Assembly: GCA_017461285.1 (NCBI GenBank)
Contig: JAFTYS010000038.1
Span: 1 to 42,920 of the forward strand
Source of the DNA: Bacteroidales bacterium
Lineage (GTDB): Bacteria > Bacteroidota > Bacteroidia > Bacteroidales > UBA932
Reading direction: 5' to 3'
Length of the DNA stretch: 42,920 nt
Shown: positions 25,963 through 35,692 of the stretch, in pieces
Layout of the letters: each line of letters opens with the position of its first letter
Numbering within the stretch: the stretch's first letter is position 1
Made by a program: the position numbers and the translations under genes
Notes under the pieces: model-generated
The model's input: only the letters and a program-made list of their open reading frames with translations
Database searches by the model: none
What the model was told of the DNA's origin: nothing

Positions 25963-26808
25963 ATGGCCAGACTGACATTCTTAGGAACGGGCACTTCGCA
26001 GGGAGTGCCGATGATCGGATGCGGATGCGATGTATGCCGCAGCAGGGATCCTCGTGACAAAAGGCTGCGCGCCAGCGTGCTTGTGGATTACGAGGGCCTG
26101 AGGATCCTGGTGGATGCAGGCCCGGATTTCAGGCAGCAGATGCTCCGCGCAGGGATTTCACACGTAGATGCCATCCTGCTGACCCATAATCATAAGGACC
26201 ATACCGGAGGTCTGGACGATATCCGCGCATTCAACTACCTTGAAAAGAAGGCGTCCGAAATATATTGCGAGAAATACGTCGAGGACTCCCTGAGGATGGA
26301 ATACGGATATGCCTTTGCTGAGAAGAAGTATCCCGGAGCCCCGGAATGGCATGTCCACAACATCGACAACAAGCCTTTCACCATCCATGCAGGAGGTCCG
26401 TACGAAGTCCTTACATGGGAACATGGAAAAGGATATATCCGGTCAATGGCCGGAGAAAACGAGCCGGTCAGGTCTGTCGGGATAATCCCGATCAGAGGCA
26501 TGCACTACAAGCTGCCGGTCCTTGGATTCAGGTTCGGAAACATCGCCTACTGCACTGACATGAACCATATTCCGGAAGAGGAATTCGAAAAGCTGCGCGG
26601 TCTGGACCATTTCGTGATCAACTGCGTGAAATACGGAAAGCATATCTCACACTACTCGCTCGAGGAAGCGGTGGAAGTGGCGCAGAAGGTAGGAGCGAAG
26701 AACTCATGGCTTACCCACCTCTCCCACCAGCTCCCGACCTACAACGAGCTGGCGGCAGAACTCCCTGAAGGCATCCACCCTGCCTACGACGGACTGGTGC
26801 TTGAATAA
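25963..26808 (+). CDS. MBL-fold metal-dependent hydrolase (PhnP-like)
   Basis: A 281-residue metallo-beta-lactamase-fold hydrolase. It shows the LGTGTSQGVPMIGCGCDVC start (7-25) of the PhnP-like group, in which cysteines may bind a structural metal, and the metal motif THNHKDHTGG (74-83; His75, His77, Asp79, His80). A late LTHLSHQLP segment supplies another histidine. PhnP cleaves ribosyl cyclic phosphates, and related proteins are phosphodiesterases or lipoate-linked. No phn genes are near, so the substrate is open. It follows mtaB by 8 bases. Confidence 0.88.
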   Translation: MARLTFLGTGTSQGVPMIGCGCDVCRSRDPRDKRLRASVLVDYEGLRILVDAGPDFRQQMLRAGISHVDAILLTHNHKDHTGGLDDIRAFNYLEKKASEIYCEKYVEDSLRMEYGYAFAEKKYPGAPEWHVHNIDNKPFTIHAGGPYEVLTWEHGKGYIRSMAGENEPVRSVGIIPIRGMHYKLPVLGFRFGNIAYCTDMNHIPEEEFEKLRGLDHFVINCVKYGKHISHYSLEEAVEVAQKVGAKNSWLTHLSHQLPTYNELAAELPEGIHPAYDGLVLE

Positions 26809-26827
26809 TCCACATAACCATCATCTT

Positions 26828-27217
26828 ATGAAAGACGACAAGACACTTCAGAACATCGAAAAATATCAGAAGCACTATTCTGAACCAAAGCTGTTTGCCA
26901 AGATAAGCCGGATCTTCAGGAAAGCCGGAATCAAGGGAGTCTATTACGCCCTGCTGCTGTATCATGTCGTGACGGATCCAGGCACTCCGGCCAAGCAGAA
27001 GGCTATAATTCTCGGAGCGTTGGGATACTTCATCCTGCCTGTGGACATGATTCCGGATCTGCTGCCCCTCGTCGGATTCACCGACGACATAGCAGCATTG
27101 GCAGCCTGCCTGAAGGCTGTCTATGACAACGTGACTCCGGCAGTCAAAAGCAAGGCCGCAAGTAAACTTCTCGACTGGTTCCCTGACGCCGACATCAGCA
27201 AGCTGGAAGACAAGTAA
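26828..27217 (+). CDS. YkvA family (DUF1232) protein
   Basis: A 129-residue protein with the DUF1232 core [30 protein letters not shown] (about 66-93), a hydrophobic segment with conserved acidic residues. Function of the family is unknown; some members are membrane-associated. I chose the ATG at 26828, since the frame open from 26801 begins at a TTG inside the preceding gene. It follows the MBL gene by 19 bases and ends 56 bases before the catalase gene. Confidence 0.88.
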   Translation: MKDDKTLQNIEKYQKHYSEPKLFAKISRIFRKAGIKGVYYALLLYHVVTDPGTPAKQKAIILGALGYFILPVDMIPDLLPLVGFTDDIAALAACLKAVYDNVTPAVKSKAASKLLDWFPDADISKLEDK

Positions 27218-27273
27218 GATACGCTGGCACAATTTTAGGTGGGCGACGTGTTTTCATCAAAACATTTCTGTAT

Positions 27274-28773
27274 ATGAAAACGAACGACAAGAAACAGCTC
27301 ACCTCGGAGAACGGACGCCCCATTCCCGACAATCAGAACACACAGACGGCAGGCCATCGCGGCCCTGTAACCTTACAGGACACATGGCTTCTTGAAAAGA
27401 TGGCCCATTTCGACAGAGAGGTCATCCCCGAAAGGCGTATGCATGCGAAAGGAGCAGGAGCATACGGAACCTTCACGGTCACACATGACATCTCCCGCTA
27501 TACCCGTGCATCCATATTCTCCGAAGTCGGCAAGCAGACCCCATGCTTCGTACGCTTCTCTACAGTGGCCGGAGAGCGCGGAGCAGCTGACGCGGAACGT
27601 GACATCAGGGGATTTGCAATGAAATTCTACACAGAGACAGGAAACTGGGACCTTGTAGGCAACAATACTCCTGTCTTCTTCCTGCGCGACCCGCTCAAGT
27701 TTCCGGACCTTAACCATGCCATCAAACGCGACCCACGGACAGGCATGCGTTCTGCGAACTCCAACTGGGATTTCTGGACACTGCTCCCGGAAGCCCTGCA
27801 CCAGGTCACGATAACCATGTCTCCGCGAGGCATCCCGGCATCATTCCGCCATATGCACGGATTCGGTAGCCACACATACAGTTTCTATGACGCTGATAAC
27901 CGCCGCACATGGGTGAAGTTCCACCTCAGGACTCTCCAAGGCATAAAGAACATGACTGATGCTGAAGCGGAGGCCGTCATTGCGAAGGACAGGGAGTCGC
28001 ACCAGCGAGACCTGTTCGAAGCGATAGAAAGAGGTGATTACCCGCGCTGGCTCATGCAGGTGCAGCTGATGACTGAAGAGCAGGCAAGAAACTATCAGAT
28101 AAATCCTTTCGACCTGACAAAGGTCTGGTACCATGGAGATTTCCCTCTGCATGATGTCGGCATCCTGGAACTCAACCGCAACCCGGAAAACTTCTTCGCA
28201 GAAGTCGAGCAGGCTGCCTTCAATCCGGCAAATATCATTGAGGGCATCGGTTTCTCTCCAGACAAGATGCTCCAGGGCCGCCTGTTTTCATACGGAGATG
28301 CACAGCGTTACCGTCTCGGAGTCAATTACAATGAGATTCCTGTCAACCGCCCGCGCTGTCCTTTCCATTCGTTCCACCGTGACGGTCAGATGCGCACTGA
28401 CGGAAACATGGGCGCCACTCCGTCATATGAGCCCAACAGCTACGGGGAATGGAAGGAAACACCTTCTGCAAAGGAACCTCCTCTAGCAGTAACAGGCGAT
28501 GTTTTCAGCTACGACGAACGTGAGTATGACGATGACTACTACACCCAGCCTGGGAAACTCTGGCGACTCATGTCCGCGGAAGACCAGAAGGCAACATGCG
28601 AAAATACAGCCCGCGCGATGGGAGACGCAGAAATCTTCATAAAGCAGCGCCATATACGCAACTGCTTCCGCGCCGACCCCGCCTACGGCAAGGGGGTCGC
28701 TGATGCGCTGGGCCTTTCGCTCGAAGATGCGCTCAAGGCCGAAGACCCTGCGCATCCTGCCTGGGATCACTGA
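27274..28773 (+). CDS. katA: Monofunctional heme catalase
   Basis: Disproportionates hydrogen peroxide. The 499 residues place it in the small-subunit clade. Distal-pocket His57 is in [11 protein letters not shown] and Asn130 in [11 protein letters not shown]; the proximal heme tyrosine is in [16 protein letters not shown]-binding residues were not assessed. There is no signal peptide, so it is cytoplasmic. The 56-base upstream gap has no TAnnTTTG element, so it may be read from the tamB operon or by a regulated promoter, for example peroxide-responsive; this is not shown by the sequence. Its end overlaps the convergent lipoprotein gene by 7 bases. Confidence 0.97.
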   Translation: MKTNDKKQLTSENGRPIPDNQNTQTAGHRGPVTLQDTWLLEKMAHFDREVIPERRMHAKGAGAYGTFTVTHDISRYTRASIFSEVGKQTPCFVRFSTVAGERGAADAERDIRGFAMKFYTETGNWDLVGNNTPVFFLRDPLKFPDLNHAIKRDPRTGMRSANSNWDFWTLLPEALHQVTITMSPRGIPASFRHMHGFGSHTYSFYDADNRRTWVKFHLRTLQGIKNMTDAEAEAVIAKDRESHQRDLFEAIERGDYPRWLMQVQLMTEEQARNYQINPFDLTKVWYHGDFPLHDVGILELNRNPENFFAEVEQAAFNPANIIEGIGFSPDKMLQGRLFSYGDAQRYRLGVNYNEIPVNRPRCPFHSFHRDGQMRTDGNMGATPSYEPNSYGEWKETPSAKEPPLAVTGDVFSYDEREYDDDYYTQPGKLWRLMSAEDQKATCENTARAMGDAEIFIKQRHIRNCFRADPAYGKGVADALGLSLEDALKAEDPAHPAWDH

Positions 28774-29342
28774 TCCGCGCCATAAATAAAGTCAAGACCA
28801 GCCTCGTCAAGATATGACAGTTTCTTATATATATACATAGTAAGGACCGAGTCGTCGGTATCATTGTGAGGGGCTATGAATGTTCCACTCATCTCTGTAT
28901 CATTCAGACGGAACAACCTGAATTCAGGATGCTGCGGGACCACATCATTAAAAATAAGCGTACTGTTCGACGGGTCATAGGAATATGACCCGTCAGCGTA
29001 TGACTTCCGGGCAGGAGTGTCTATATACTGACGGGCAAAACCTTCTTCCCTTAAAGAGAAGAAGGGATATATTTTTCCATCTGAATACGAGAAGACCACA
29101 TCAGTCAGTTTGCCTGAAGAATCTATATCAAGGATACAGTCCAGTTTCCAGGTGCCCGTACAATAATGCCTGAACACGACTTCAGGAATCAGGTCAGATT
29201 TCGGGATGTATCTTCCGTCTTTATAGACAAGTTCTATTCTAATGCCCACATCGCCAACATCAACTTTCTGTAATTCTTTATATTCAATCGGATTGCATGC
29301 CGACAACATGACTGCCGACAGGATTCCTATGATGTTCTTCAT
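28767..29342 (-). CDS. Unknown small lipoprotein of the TonB receptor cluster
   Basis: I do not recognise the family. From ATG 29342 it has 191 residues with a lipoprotein signal peptide and lipobox Cys16 (LSAC), followed by a mature beta-rich domain without motifs I can name (it contains [10 protein letters not shown] and LRLFRLND-like strands). A start 30 bases further upstream is possible but would overlap the preceding gene. It begins 1 base after the stop of the preceding lipoprotein gene and is last in a four-gene run with a TonB receptor, so it probably works at the outer membrane. Confidence 0.75.
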   Translation of the reverse strand: MKNIIGILSAVMLSACNPIEYKELQKVDVGDVGIRIELVYKDGRYIPKSDLIPEVVFRHYCTGTWKLDCILDIDSSGKLTDVVFSYSDGKIYPFFSLREEGFARQYIDTPARKSYADGSYSYDPSNSTLIFNDVVPQHPEFRLFRLNDTEMSGTFIAPHNDTDDSVLTMYIYKKLSYLDEAGLDFIYGADQ

Positions 29343-29343
29343 A

Positions 29344-29898
29344 TCATTCCGCTTTATATTTGAACCTTTCATATCTCAATGTCACAGGACCGGATATTTC
29401 TATCTTCTCTCCTGAACTGTACCTTATGAAGCAGATCACAGTCGTACGGACCGTAAACTTCCCATAAGCAGTGTGCTCGAAGACCACGTCGGAATCGTCA
29501 GGAAATCTGAAACAGAGTTCAGCTTCACTGCCTTCAATAGCCACATCTATATCCGTCCTCACCTTTTTCACAAATCTCGTCAAGGTCGGTGGCAACCCAG
29601 AAGAGTGAACACTGTATTTTATGTATGGAATCTCTATGTAACCGCCATCATCAGATATCACGGTACCAGTATCACCGGCTCCTGCCAACACCTTCTTCCA
29701 TTCATCATAATAATCATACGATGCCACGCCATCACCGTCAAGATCGATCGGATCCGGTCCTTCCCATATTCCGCTCTCGACCTGATAATATCCCCTTATC
29801 GTATCAAGAGCCTTCTCCCGAAGATCTGCTTCCCACACCTTTTCGCATGATACTGACAGAAACATCAGAATTGATACAAATATAATATTTCCTTTCAT
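29344..29898 (-). CDS. Unknown small lipoprotein of the TonB receptor cluster
   Basis: From ATG 29898 it encodes 184 residues with lipobox Cys18 (LSVSC) and a mature start EKVWEADLREKALD. The mature part contains DLDGDGVASYDYYDEWKK, a calcium-loop-like acidic stretch, then beta-rich sequence. Not recognised. An ATG at 29919 is in frame but would overlap the DUF4249 gene and weaken the signal peptide; the chosen start is 5 bases after that gene's stop. Probably outer-membrane anchored and working with the receptor. Confidence 0.75.
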   Translation of the reverse strand: MKGNIIFVSILMFLSVSCEKVWEADLREKALDTIRGYYQVESGIWEGPDPIDLDGDGVASYDYYDEWKKVLAGAGDTGTVISDDGGYIEIPYIKYSVHSSGLPPTLTRFVKKVRTDIDVAIEGSEAELCFRFPDDSDVVFEHTAYGKFTVRTTVICFIRYSSGEKIEISGPVTLRYERFKYKAE

Positions 29899-29903
29899 AT
29901 TCT

Positions 29904-30938
29904 TCAATATCTTACCCATTCCGACTCATATGTACTCACAGTTCCGAACATACCTGCTCCGCCTGAGACGTTTGTATACACATAAACAGGCGGTGTGAAA
30001 CCCATATATACAGGAAGAAAAGAGTTCTTACCTACATATCGGGCTGCCAGATAATCGTAGGTTTCTGCAGAAATCCTGTAAAGTCTGATCTTGTATTCAT
30101 ATGACTGATATACAGCATAGCTAAGCCCCATCAATGCATCGAAGCCTGACGACAGTATCGTCCTCTTCGTGGGCTCGACCATAGCTGATACAGTCGCCTT
30201 GCCATAATTTCCCTTCGACCTCGATATGAACGTCTCTCCCCCATCGAAGTCCACCACCATTTCAGGATCGATTGAAGACAGTTCCCCGTTATCTGGCAAT
30301 AATCCGTTGACATAAAGGTCATCGGTCTGCTCGATCAGCTCCTCCTTTTCCAGCATTTCCCTTTCATGATCAGGAACATTGCCTTCATATTCAAAGACCT
30401 TTCTTTTGAGGACCTGCATACCGAAACAGGTCTCATCATCAGGAGATTCATCGATCTGGGCAGTAAACACCCATAATGTCTTGAGTTCGTCTGTGTCCAT
30501 CCCTGCTCCGTCATTCTTATAGCTTTGTGATTCCGCCTTCAGTATCTTCACTTCCGGTATCCGGGCAGGGACTGCTGCTTCCGCACGGACTGAAGGCAAG
30601 TTGCCGCAAGATGCCTGCAGCGTAAGTTTCTGCTCCGGAGTAAAAACGGAATCCGTTGTATACGACAGCATATCATTTCCTGAGTTCACTGGATCAGGAG
30701 TCAGCTCCACCGGTTCGCCGTCCGCTTCCAGAACCAGCTTCAGATACCCCAGGTATGTATTATCAGCGGCTCCTATCGGCTTGGCGATACCGATGTCTAT
30801 CCGGCTTTGCCCGTTGTCCTTGACCAGAGCGTTCACATAGATTCTTCCTGACTCTTCCGCCGGAAAGTCCACCGTCTTCTCACATGAAATGAACGCTGCT
30901 GAAATGAACAGCATCAATGATCTTATATATCTTCTCAT
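29904..30938 (-). CDS. DUF4249 family lipoprotein
   Basis: A 344-residue lipoprotein with lipobox Cys19 (FISC) and the pattern of DUF4249: ESGRIYVNALVKDNG near the start, then IDIGIAKPIG, a VPARIPEVKIL segment and repeated beta strands, with a late TNVSGGAGMFG. These proteins are routinely encoded directly after a TonB-dependent receptor in Bacteroidota and are thought to be surface or periplasmic partners of it; the ligand is unknown. It begins 4 bases after the receptor stop. Confidence 0.85.
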   Translation of the reverse strand: MRRYIRSLMLFISAAFISCEKTVDFPAEESGRIYVNALVKDNGQSRIDIGIAKPIGAADNTYLGYLKLVLEADGEPVELTPDPVNSGNDMLSYTTDSVFTPEQKLTLQASCGNLPSVRAEAAVPARIPEVKILKAESQSYKNDGAGMDTDELKTLWVFTAQIDESPDDETCFGMQVLKRKVFEYEGNVPDHEREMLEKEELIEQTDDLYVNGLLPDNGELSSIDPEMVVDFDGGETFISRSKGNYGKATVSAMVEPTKRTILSSGFDALMGLSYAVYQSYEYKIRLYRISAETYDYLAARYVGKNSFLPVYMGFTPPVYVYTNVSGGAGMFGTVSTYESEWVRY

Positions 30939-30942
30939 GATC

Positions 30943-33378
30943 TCAGAATCTTAAAGTGTAACTGAATGAAGGTATCACAGGCACAGCAGATATGATGCGC
31001 AGGTCCGTGTCAAGCTCTTCGTGATCTAGCGTTGCAAACATCGGATTCATCCTGCAGTATGCATTATATACGCTGATATTCCAGATGCTTTCATATCCCC
31101 TTCGGGTCGTCTTGCGGAAATTGACCCCGATGTCAAGCCTATGATAATCAGGAAGTTTGTAATTGTACGGATGGCTGTAGAAGACTTCATCGCCGACCAT
31201 CGTTGTCGGGATTGTCGCACGGTCGCCGGTATGATAGTTCCATGCCGCATACATGTCGACAGTCTTGCTGAAACGATGTGACGCATTGACCGTAAACTTG
31301 TGTCTGTTGTCGTTTCTGGCCGGATACCAGTCAGGCCATATGTCCTTGAAATACCTCTCCGTCCATGACAATGTATAATAAGCCGACACGTCGGTCGTCT
31401 TCGTCTTCCAGATCAGTTCCATTTCAGCTCCGTATGATCTGCCCACACCGCTCACCAGTTCGTTTTCCCAAACAGAAATGTCCGGATAAAAGCTGCTGGC
31501 GCCACGATATTCGTACAGGTTGGTCATCTCTTTCCAATACCCTTCGACATTAAGTGCAATGCCATGCGGCAGATCCAGGTAAATGCCTCCGGCAAGCTGC
31601 CTCGAGCGGGTCGGCAGGACTCTGCCGCGAGACGGCAGCCAGCTTGACATCGGTATGTCCAGATAGTTTGCACGAAGATTGTGGACGAACTGGCTCATCT
31701 CGCTATAGGACAGCTTGAAAGCGGCCAAAGAGCCAAGCTGAAGTCTGACAGCAGCGCGCGGTTCCACAGAGTGGTACATCCCGGAGCCTGCCATGAATCC
31801 GGCATATCTGACTCCGATATTTGTCCTGAACCAGCCGGAAAGAGCAATCTCATCTTCAAGGTATATGGCGAATTCCGACGGATCATATGAATTCTTTACC
31901 GAATCACTCTCATGGACCTGAACGGAATTGTAGAAAGTCTCGTCTGTGTCGGTCCGGATCTGACGGGATAAATAGCTGACATCCTTCACATCACGGAAAA
32001 GATGCCTGGCAAGCAAGGCACCGGCTCTGATATGATGAACCTCCGACGGCACCCAGTCCAGATCCACTTTCGCGGACAGGTCATGAAGCCGGCTCCGATT
32101 GAATTCGGACAGGTCGATTTCATCTATCTGCGGATAGTCGGCATCCATTCTCCAGCGGCTGTTAAGCAATCCCACCTCACTGTTCACCCGTGTATAATAC
32201 AGAAGCATGTCCAGACGCAAGTCATCTGAGAACTTCATGTCCCAATTCAGGCTTGCCAGCACATTCCCCCAGCGCGCATCGAGGTCGTGGCCGTTCTTTC
32301 CTGTAAAGCGCCTTCCCTCCCAGTACTTCACGGCAAGAGTCTCATAGCCATACCGTACCACATCAGACCCGGCATAAAGATTCAATGACAGTCTGTTGTC
32401 CTTGCTGAACAGATGAGTGACGGACGCATTGAAGTCCGTCATCGCATATCTTAACCTGCGCTTCTCCCCATATGGCAATGTGGCATTGGATATTGCTATT
32501 GCCGGAATTGTCAGCAAGTCGAACCAGCTGCGGCGCAGTCCTATATTGAATGATGTCTTGCCCGGTACTATAGGACCTTCGAACCGGATTCCGCCGTTCA
32601 GCAGTCCGATATTCATGGAGCCATGATATGAGTCCATGCTTCCCTGACAGGTCGTGACATCAACGACTGAAGATGTTCTGCCTCCGAACCTGGACGGGAA
32701 ACCGCTCTTGTAGAAATCCAGATTATCGACCATCTCTGTATTGAATGACGAGACAAGGCCGCCAAGATGAGTCACCTGATACAAAGGGACACCATCCAGA
32801 AGGAAAAGATTGTCTGAGCCGTCGCCTCCATGAACATACATGCCGGACAGAAGTTCCGTACCTTCCGCCACTCCCGGAAGGCTCTTGATCTCCTTGATCA
32901 GGTCAGGAGAGCCCAGCACAGCATATCCTTTCTCGAAACGCTTGAAATCTATCGGATGAAGACCGGTCTGCGTACTGTTCCGCCGGCGCGCGACATGGGC
33001 TATTATCTTGGATTCCTGTATGGTGTCCTGCTGCCCTGTAATGAAGATGGTATAGTCCTTGGGCTTCTTTCGAGCGCCCTCCTTTGTCAGAACGATATAT
33101 TTCTTCATCTGCTCATATCCGATGCCGGAGCCGGCAAAGGTCGCACTGAGGCATTGTTCCAGAGAGATGGCATCTCCATCAGACTCTTTGCAAGGAACAT
33201 CAAGGTCGATCGATGAGTCATAGACAAAGTTCACTCCGAACATTTCATGCATGGCTTCCATACGTGACTTCAAGGTACCGTCGGGCGCCTGCCTGCGCGA
33301 AACAGCGCCTGCATCCGGTACAATGATCCCTGACGCAGACAGAAAGACCGAGATAATAAATAACACTACATGCTTCAT
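30943..33378 (-). CDS. TonB-dependent outer-membrane receptor with STN domain
   Basis: An 811-residue active-transport or signalling receptor. Signal peptide 1-25 (about); STN-type N-terminal domain 36-98 (MFGVNFVYDSS, ISLEQCLSATFAGSGIGYE); plug about 133-270 with IKEIKSLPGV, MYVHGGDGSDNLFLLDGVPLY and FPSRFGGRTSSVVDV; then a 22-strand-type barrel ending in aromatic SYTLRF. The carboxypeptidase-like regulatory domain that usually stands between STN and plug is reduced to a remnant near 108-130. STN domains often contact an anti-sigma factor, but none is encoded nearby. Not a SusC, as there is no SusD. First gene of the cluster, behind TAACTTTG. Confidence 0.9.
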   Translation of the reverse strand: MKHVVLFIISVFLSASGIIVPDAGAVSRRQAPDGTLKSRMEAMHEMFGVNFVYDSSIDLDVPCKESDGDAISLEQCLSATFAGSGIGYEQMKKYIVLTKEGARKKPKDYTIFITGQQDTIQESKIIAHVARRRNSTQTGLHPIDFKRFEKGYAVLGSPDLIKEIKSLPGVAEGTELLSGMYVHGGDGSDNLFLLDGVPLYQVTHLGGLVSSFNTEMVDNLDFYKSGFPSRFGGRTSSVVDVTTCQGSMDSYHGSMNIGLLNGGIRFEGPIVPGKTSFNIGLRRSWFDLLTIPAIAISNATLPYGEKRRLRYAMTDFNASVTHLFSKDNRLSLNLYAGSDVVRYGYETLAVKYWEGRRFTGKNGHDLDARWGNVLASLNWDMKFSDDLRLDMLLYYTRVNSEVGLLNSRWRMDADYPQIDEIDLSEFNRSRLHDLSAKVDLDWVPSEVHHIRAGALLARHLFRDVKDVSYLSRQIRTDTDETFYNSVQVHESDSVKNSYDPSEFAIYLEDEIALSGWFRTNIGVRYAGFMAGSGMYHSVEPRAAVRLQLGSLAAFKLSYSEMSQFVHNLRANYLDIPMSSWLPSRGRVLPTRSRQLAGGIYLDLPHGIALNVEGYWKEMTNLYEYRGASSFYPDISVWENELVSGVGRSYGAEMELIWKTKTTDVSAYYTLSWTERYFKDIWPDWYPARNDNRHKFTVNASHRFSKTVDMYAAWNYHTGDRATIPTTMVGDEVFYSHPYNYKLPDYHRLDIGVNFRKTTRRGYESIWNISVYNAYCRMNPMFATLDHEELDTDLRIISAVPVIPSFSYTLRF

Positions 33379-33441
33379 TTGTTATTCCTGATTTCTCATT
33401 AAGGAGACGGAGAGACTGCCTGAAAGTACTACATATATACA

Positions 33442-33449
33442 CAAAGTTA
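33442..33449 (-). promoter_or_regulatory. Probable -7 element for the TonB receptor cluster
   Basis: TAACTTTG on the minus strand, 63 bases upstream of the receptor ATG. A TTTG stands 22 bases upstream (33472-33475), slightly wide of the preferred 19-21. Confidence 0.5.
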
Positions 33450-33461
33450 AAATAAAAATAG

Positions 33462-33469
33462 TACTTTTG
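33462..33469 (+). promoter_or_regulatory. Probable -7 element for the beta-barrel gene
   Basis: TACTTTTG on the plus strand, 49 bases upstream of the ATG at 33519. It lies between the -33 and -7 elements of the divergent receptor promoter, so the two promoters overlap. Confidence 0.5.
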
Positions 33470-33518
33470 GACAAAAGATTCGTCATCTGTATGAAACTAT
33501 CATTTTAACATGTTCATT

Positions 33519-34163
33519 ATGAAACGGACCTTATTCATTCTGGCAGCGGTTGCTGCCCTCTGTTTCCCGGCATCTGCACAGCAGAAGGGAGAACAGTCGC
33601 TTGGTTTTTTCTTTGGCTATGACACAGGAATCACCGAGTATACGTTAAACCTGCGCAGCGGCTTTCCTGCGACCCAGACGATTACTGCCAACAACGGCCA
33701 CAATCTTATGGCAGCTGTCGAGTACAGTTACTTTGTGGCAGACAACCTGCGCCTTTCAGCGACCTTGAGCTACGGATTTCAAGGAGACCCGGAGACTCCG
33801 AGCATTGCCCACACAATAAACATTGCGCCCGGTCTTGCATATTATGCCAAGCTGGCGCCGAACTTTTACTATACCCCTAACATGAGTTTCGGTTTTGCCG
33901 CCAGTCTGACAAGCAGCGGCATCCTGAGCAAAGACTGGGAATCAATGTCACTGACCGGTCTAGGTGCAGAACTGCAGCCTCTGGCAGTAGAATTCCGCCC
34001 TACAGAGAAATTTGCCATGAGCGTAAGCATCTTCTCGATTCAAGGCGTTGCGATGCAGGGCCAATTTGACTTCACAGGGGGCAACGACTTTAACATTTCC
34101 GGAATGGGACTGGCTCTTGATTGTCTCATGAACCCCCAGATCGGTTTCAAACTATATTTCTAA
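33519..34163 (+). CDS. Small outer-membrane beta-barrel protein
   Basis: A 214-residue exported protein. Signal peptide 1-20 (cleavage at ASA-Q), then alternating beta strands (LGFFFGYDTGI, NLMAAVEYSYFVADNLRLSATLSYGF) ending in IGFKLYF with a C-terminal phenylalanine, as for barrel proteins. This fits the porin-family, OmpA-barrel-like DUFs of Bacteroidota, about 8 strands. The ATG at 33519 is chosen; one three codons earlier (33510) is also possible. Function unknown. First of a run of exported proteins. Confidence 0.8.
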   Translation: MKRTLFILAAVAALCFPASAQQKGEQSLGFFFGYDTGITEYTLNLRSGFPATQTITANNGHNLMAAVEYSYFVADNLRLSATLSYGFQGDPETPSIAHTINIAPGLAYYAKLAPNFYYTPNMSFGFAASLTSSGILSKDWESMSLTGLGAELQPLAVEFRPTEKFAMSVSIFSIQGVAMQGQFDFTGGNDFNISGMGLALDCLMNPQIGFKLYF

Positions 34164-34169
34164 ACTGCT

Positions 34170-34676
34170 ATGAAAAGATTCATTATAATTATTGCCGCTG
34201 TGGCAGGATTCGCCTTCAGCGCCAATGCACAGACCTATTATGACGACGGCGAACTGTCCATCTCGCACGACACATTCTGCCTCAACGGCATGCCTCTTGA
34301 CGATGGACAAGTTCTCGATCTGCTTGGAAAAGAAGTATATGACCACGAGTATCTTCCAGCAAAGAAGAAACTTAAAACCGCCGGCACTCTTGAGTATATC
34401 GGTGGCACGATGATAGGATTCGGAATCGGATGCGCAATCGGCGACCTTCTCAGCAATACAATATATGGCGGAGAATTGAATGCAAAGTCATACATTACAT
34501 ATGGATGCATAAGCCTGGCAGGAGTGGTTCCTGCGATAATAGGAGCACGTATGTCCCGAAACGGCATGGCGACATATGCCCGTATCGCTGAATCATACAA
34601 CAAGAACACCGGCAAGGTGACAGAACTTACATTGAGCCCTGCGAAATCCGGACTCGGAATCGCCCTGAACTTCTAA
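34170..34676 (+). CDS. Exported protein of unknown function with two glycine-rich hydrophobic segments
   Basis: Not recognised. 168 residues: signal peptide 1-20 (SANA-Q), a short domain with SHDTFCLNGMPLDDGQVLDLLG, then two hydrophobic stretches, about 72-95 (LEYIGGTMIGFGIGCAIGDLL) and 110-127, and a C-terminal strand ending ALNF, reminiscent of barrel ends. It might sit in a membrane or pack against a barrel. It starts 6 bases after the barrel gene and is probably co-transcribed. Confidence 0.72.
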   Translation: MKRFIIIIAAVAGFAFSANAQTYYDDGELSISHDTFCLNGMPLDDGQVLDLLGKEVYDHEYLPAKKKLKTAGTLEYIGGTMIGFGIGCAIGDLLSNTIYGGELNAKSYITYGCISLAGVVPAIIGARMSRNGMATYARIAESYNKNTGKVTELTLSPAKSGLGIALNF

Positions 34677-34685
34677 AGAAAGATC

Positions 34686-35297
34686 ATGAAGCATTTCTTA
34701 TCTACAATCATGTTCATAATGGCTGCATGGAGCATGTATGCAAATGAGCCTCAGCAGGAGAAGAAGATCGGGCCGGTTCCTGTAAAGCATTGGGAATTCG
34801 ATTACATGAATTATGGTGTCACGGCCGGTCAAGGAACCGCTTATATCAACATGCTGGCGGGAGTCAGATATAATCTTGACGATACTCTGTTCGATGTCGG
34901 CGGAGAGCTGGCTTTTGGTGCAACGCCTCATGACCATTATGATCCATTGGAACTGGGAAAGGGAGAGGTGACCAAAAGGAGTTTTTTCATGCTAGGTCCT
35001 GCGGCGCATTATAATTTCCGCCGCGGCAGGAATGCTTCATTTTATGTCGGACTGGGAGTCGGAGCCGGGCTTGGCACCAGAAATGTTTTCCTCAATTGCA
35101 CCGCCGGACCTGATGGGGAAATAAGCGAAGAATGGGACCTGAAGAGATATTTTGTCGCCGCACTTACCCCAAGATTCGGAGTAGAGCTGTTCAGACATTT
35201 CAGAATCGGGATCCTGGTCCGCATACCTACTGACGGCGAAGTGACGGTGGGACCGAGCATGAGCCTCGCAATAGGAGGTGGAAAGAAAGACAAATAA
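34686..35297 (+). CDS. Exported beta-barrel-like protein
   Basis: 203 residues with a signal peptide 1-20 and strand-rich sequence (NYGVTAGQGTAYINMLAGVRYNL, SFYVGLGVGAGLG, FRIGILVRIPT) typical of small outer-membrane barrels. It ends in a lysine-rich tail after SLAIGGG rather than in an aromatic residue. Function unknown. It follows the previous gene by 9 bases. Confidence 0.72.
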   Translation: MKHFLSTIMFIMAAWSMYANEPQQEKKIGPVPVKHWEFDYMNYGVTAGQGTAYINMLAGVRYNLDDTLFDVGGELAFGATPHDHYDPLELGKGEVTKRSFFMLGPAAHYNFRRGRNASFYVGLGVGAGLGTRNVFLNCTAGPDGEISEEWDLKRYFVAALTPRFGVELFRHFRIGILVRIPTDGEVTVGPSMSLAIGGGKKDK

Positions 35298-35317
35298 TTT
35301 TATAAACTTATATGACA

Positions 35318-35692
35318 ATGAAACGAATATTAACAGTTTTGGCAGCAGTGGTATGCCTTTGCGGATGTGAGAAATTCTTTACGCCTTCAAGTATAACGAT
35401 GTCTTCTGCAGGTGAAACAGTAACAGTACAAACTATCGTTGCCCCTGAAACTTTGTATATCCTGAATTATGACGGTGAAGGTGTGCATTCACCGGAATAT
35501 GATGAGGAAACCGAGACGTTTACTGTGACATATGAATGGCTTACTGCAAGTATAGCAAAATCTTCTTTCAATGGGGAAGGCAGGGAAATGACACTTACCG
35601 CAGAAAAGAACACAACAGGCAAAAGGCGCACATTATATGTCGGTGGGATGCATGGCGACCTCCAATCCAGCATGAAGGTGACTCAGCAATAA
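35318..35692 (+). CDS. BACON-like domain lipoprotein
   Basis: 124 residues: lipoprotein signal with Cys17 (CLCGC), then one Ig-like domain. The pattern SSAGETVTVQT, YEWLTASI, REMTLTAEKNTTGKRRTLYV and final MKVTQQ is that of BACON domains, which end in a strand with VTQ and often occur in surface glycan-binding or mucin-binding lipoproteins. A single domain with no other module is short for this type. The ATG two codons earlier (35312) is an alternative. The sequence after the stop holds further decayed copies of the VTQQ strand. Confidence 0.75.
   Translation: MKRILTVLAAVVCLCGCEKFFTPSSITMSSAGETVTVQTIVAPETLYILNYDGEGVHSPEYDEETETFTVTYEWLTASIAKSSFNGEGREMTLTAEKNTTGKRRTLYVGGMHGDLQSSMKVTQQ

Noticed and set aside
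27226..27245. TGGCAC-like sequence with a second GG ten bases on, upstream of the catalase gene, resembling a sigma-54 promoter.
   Set aside because: The -12 half has GG where GC is required, and no sigma-54 activator or binding site is evident nearby. Probably chance.
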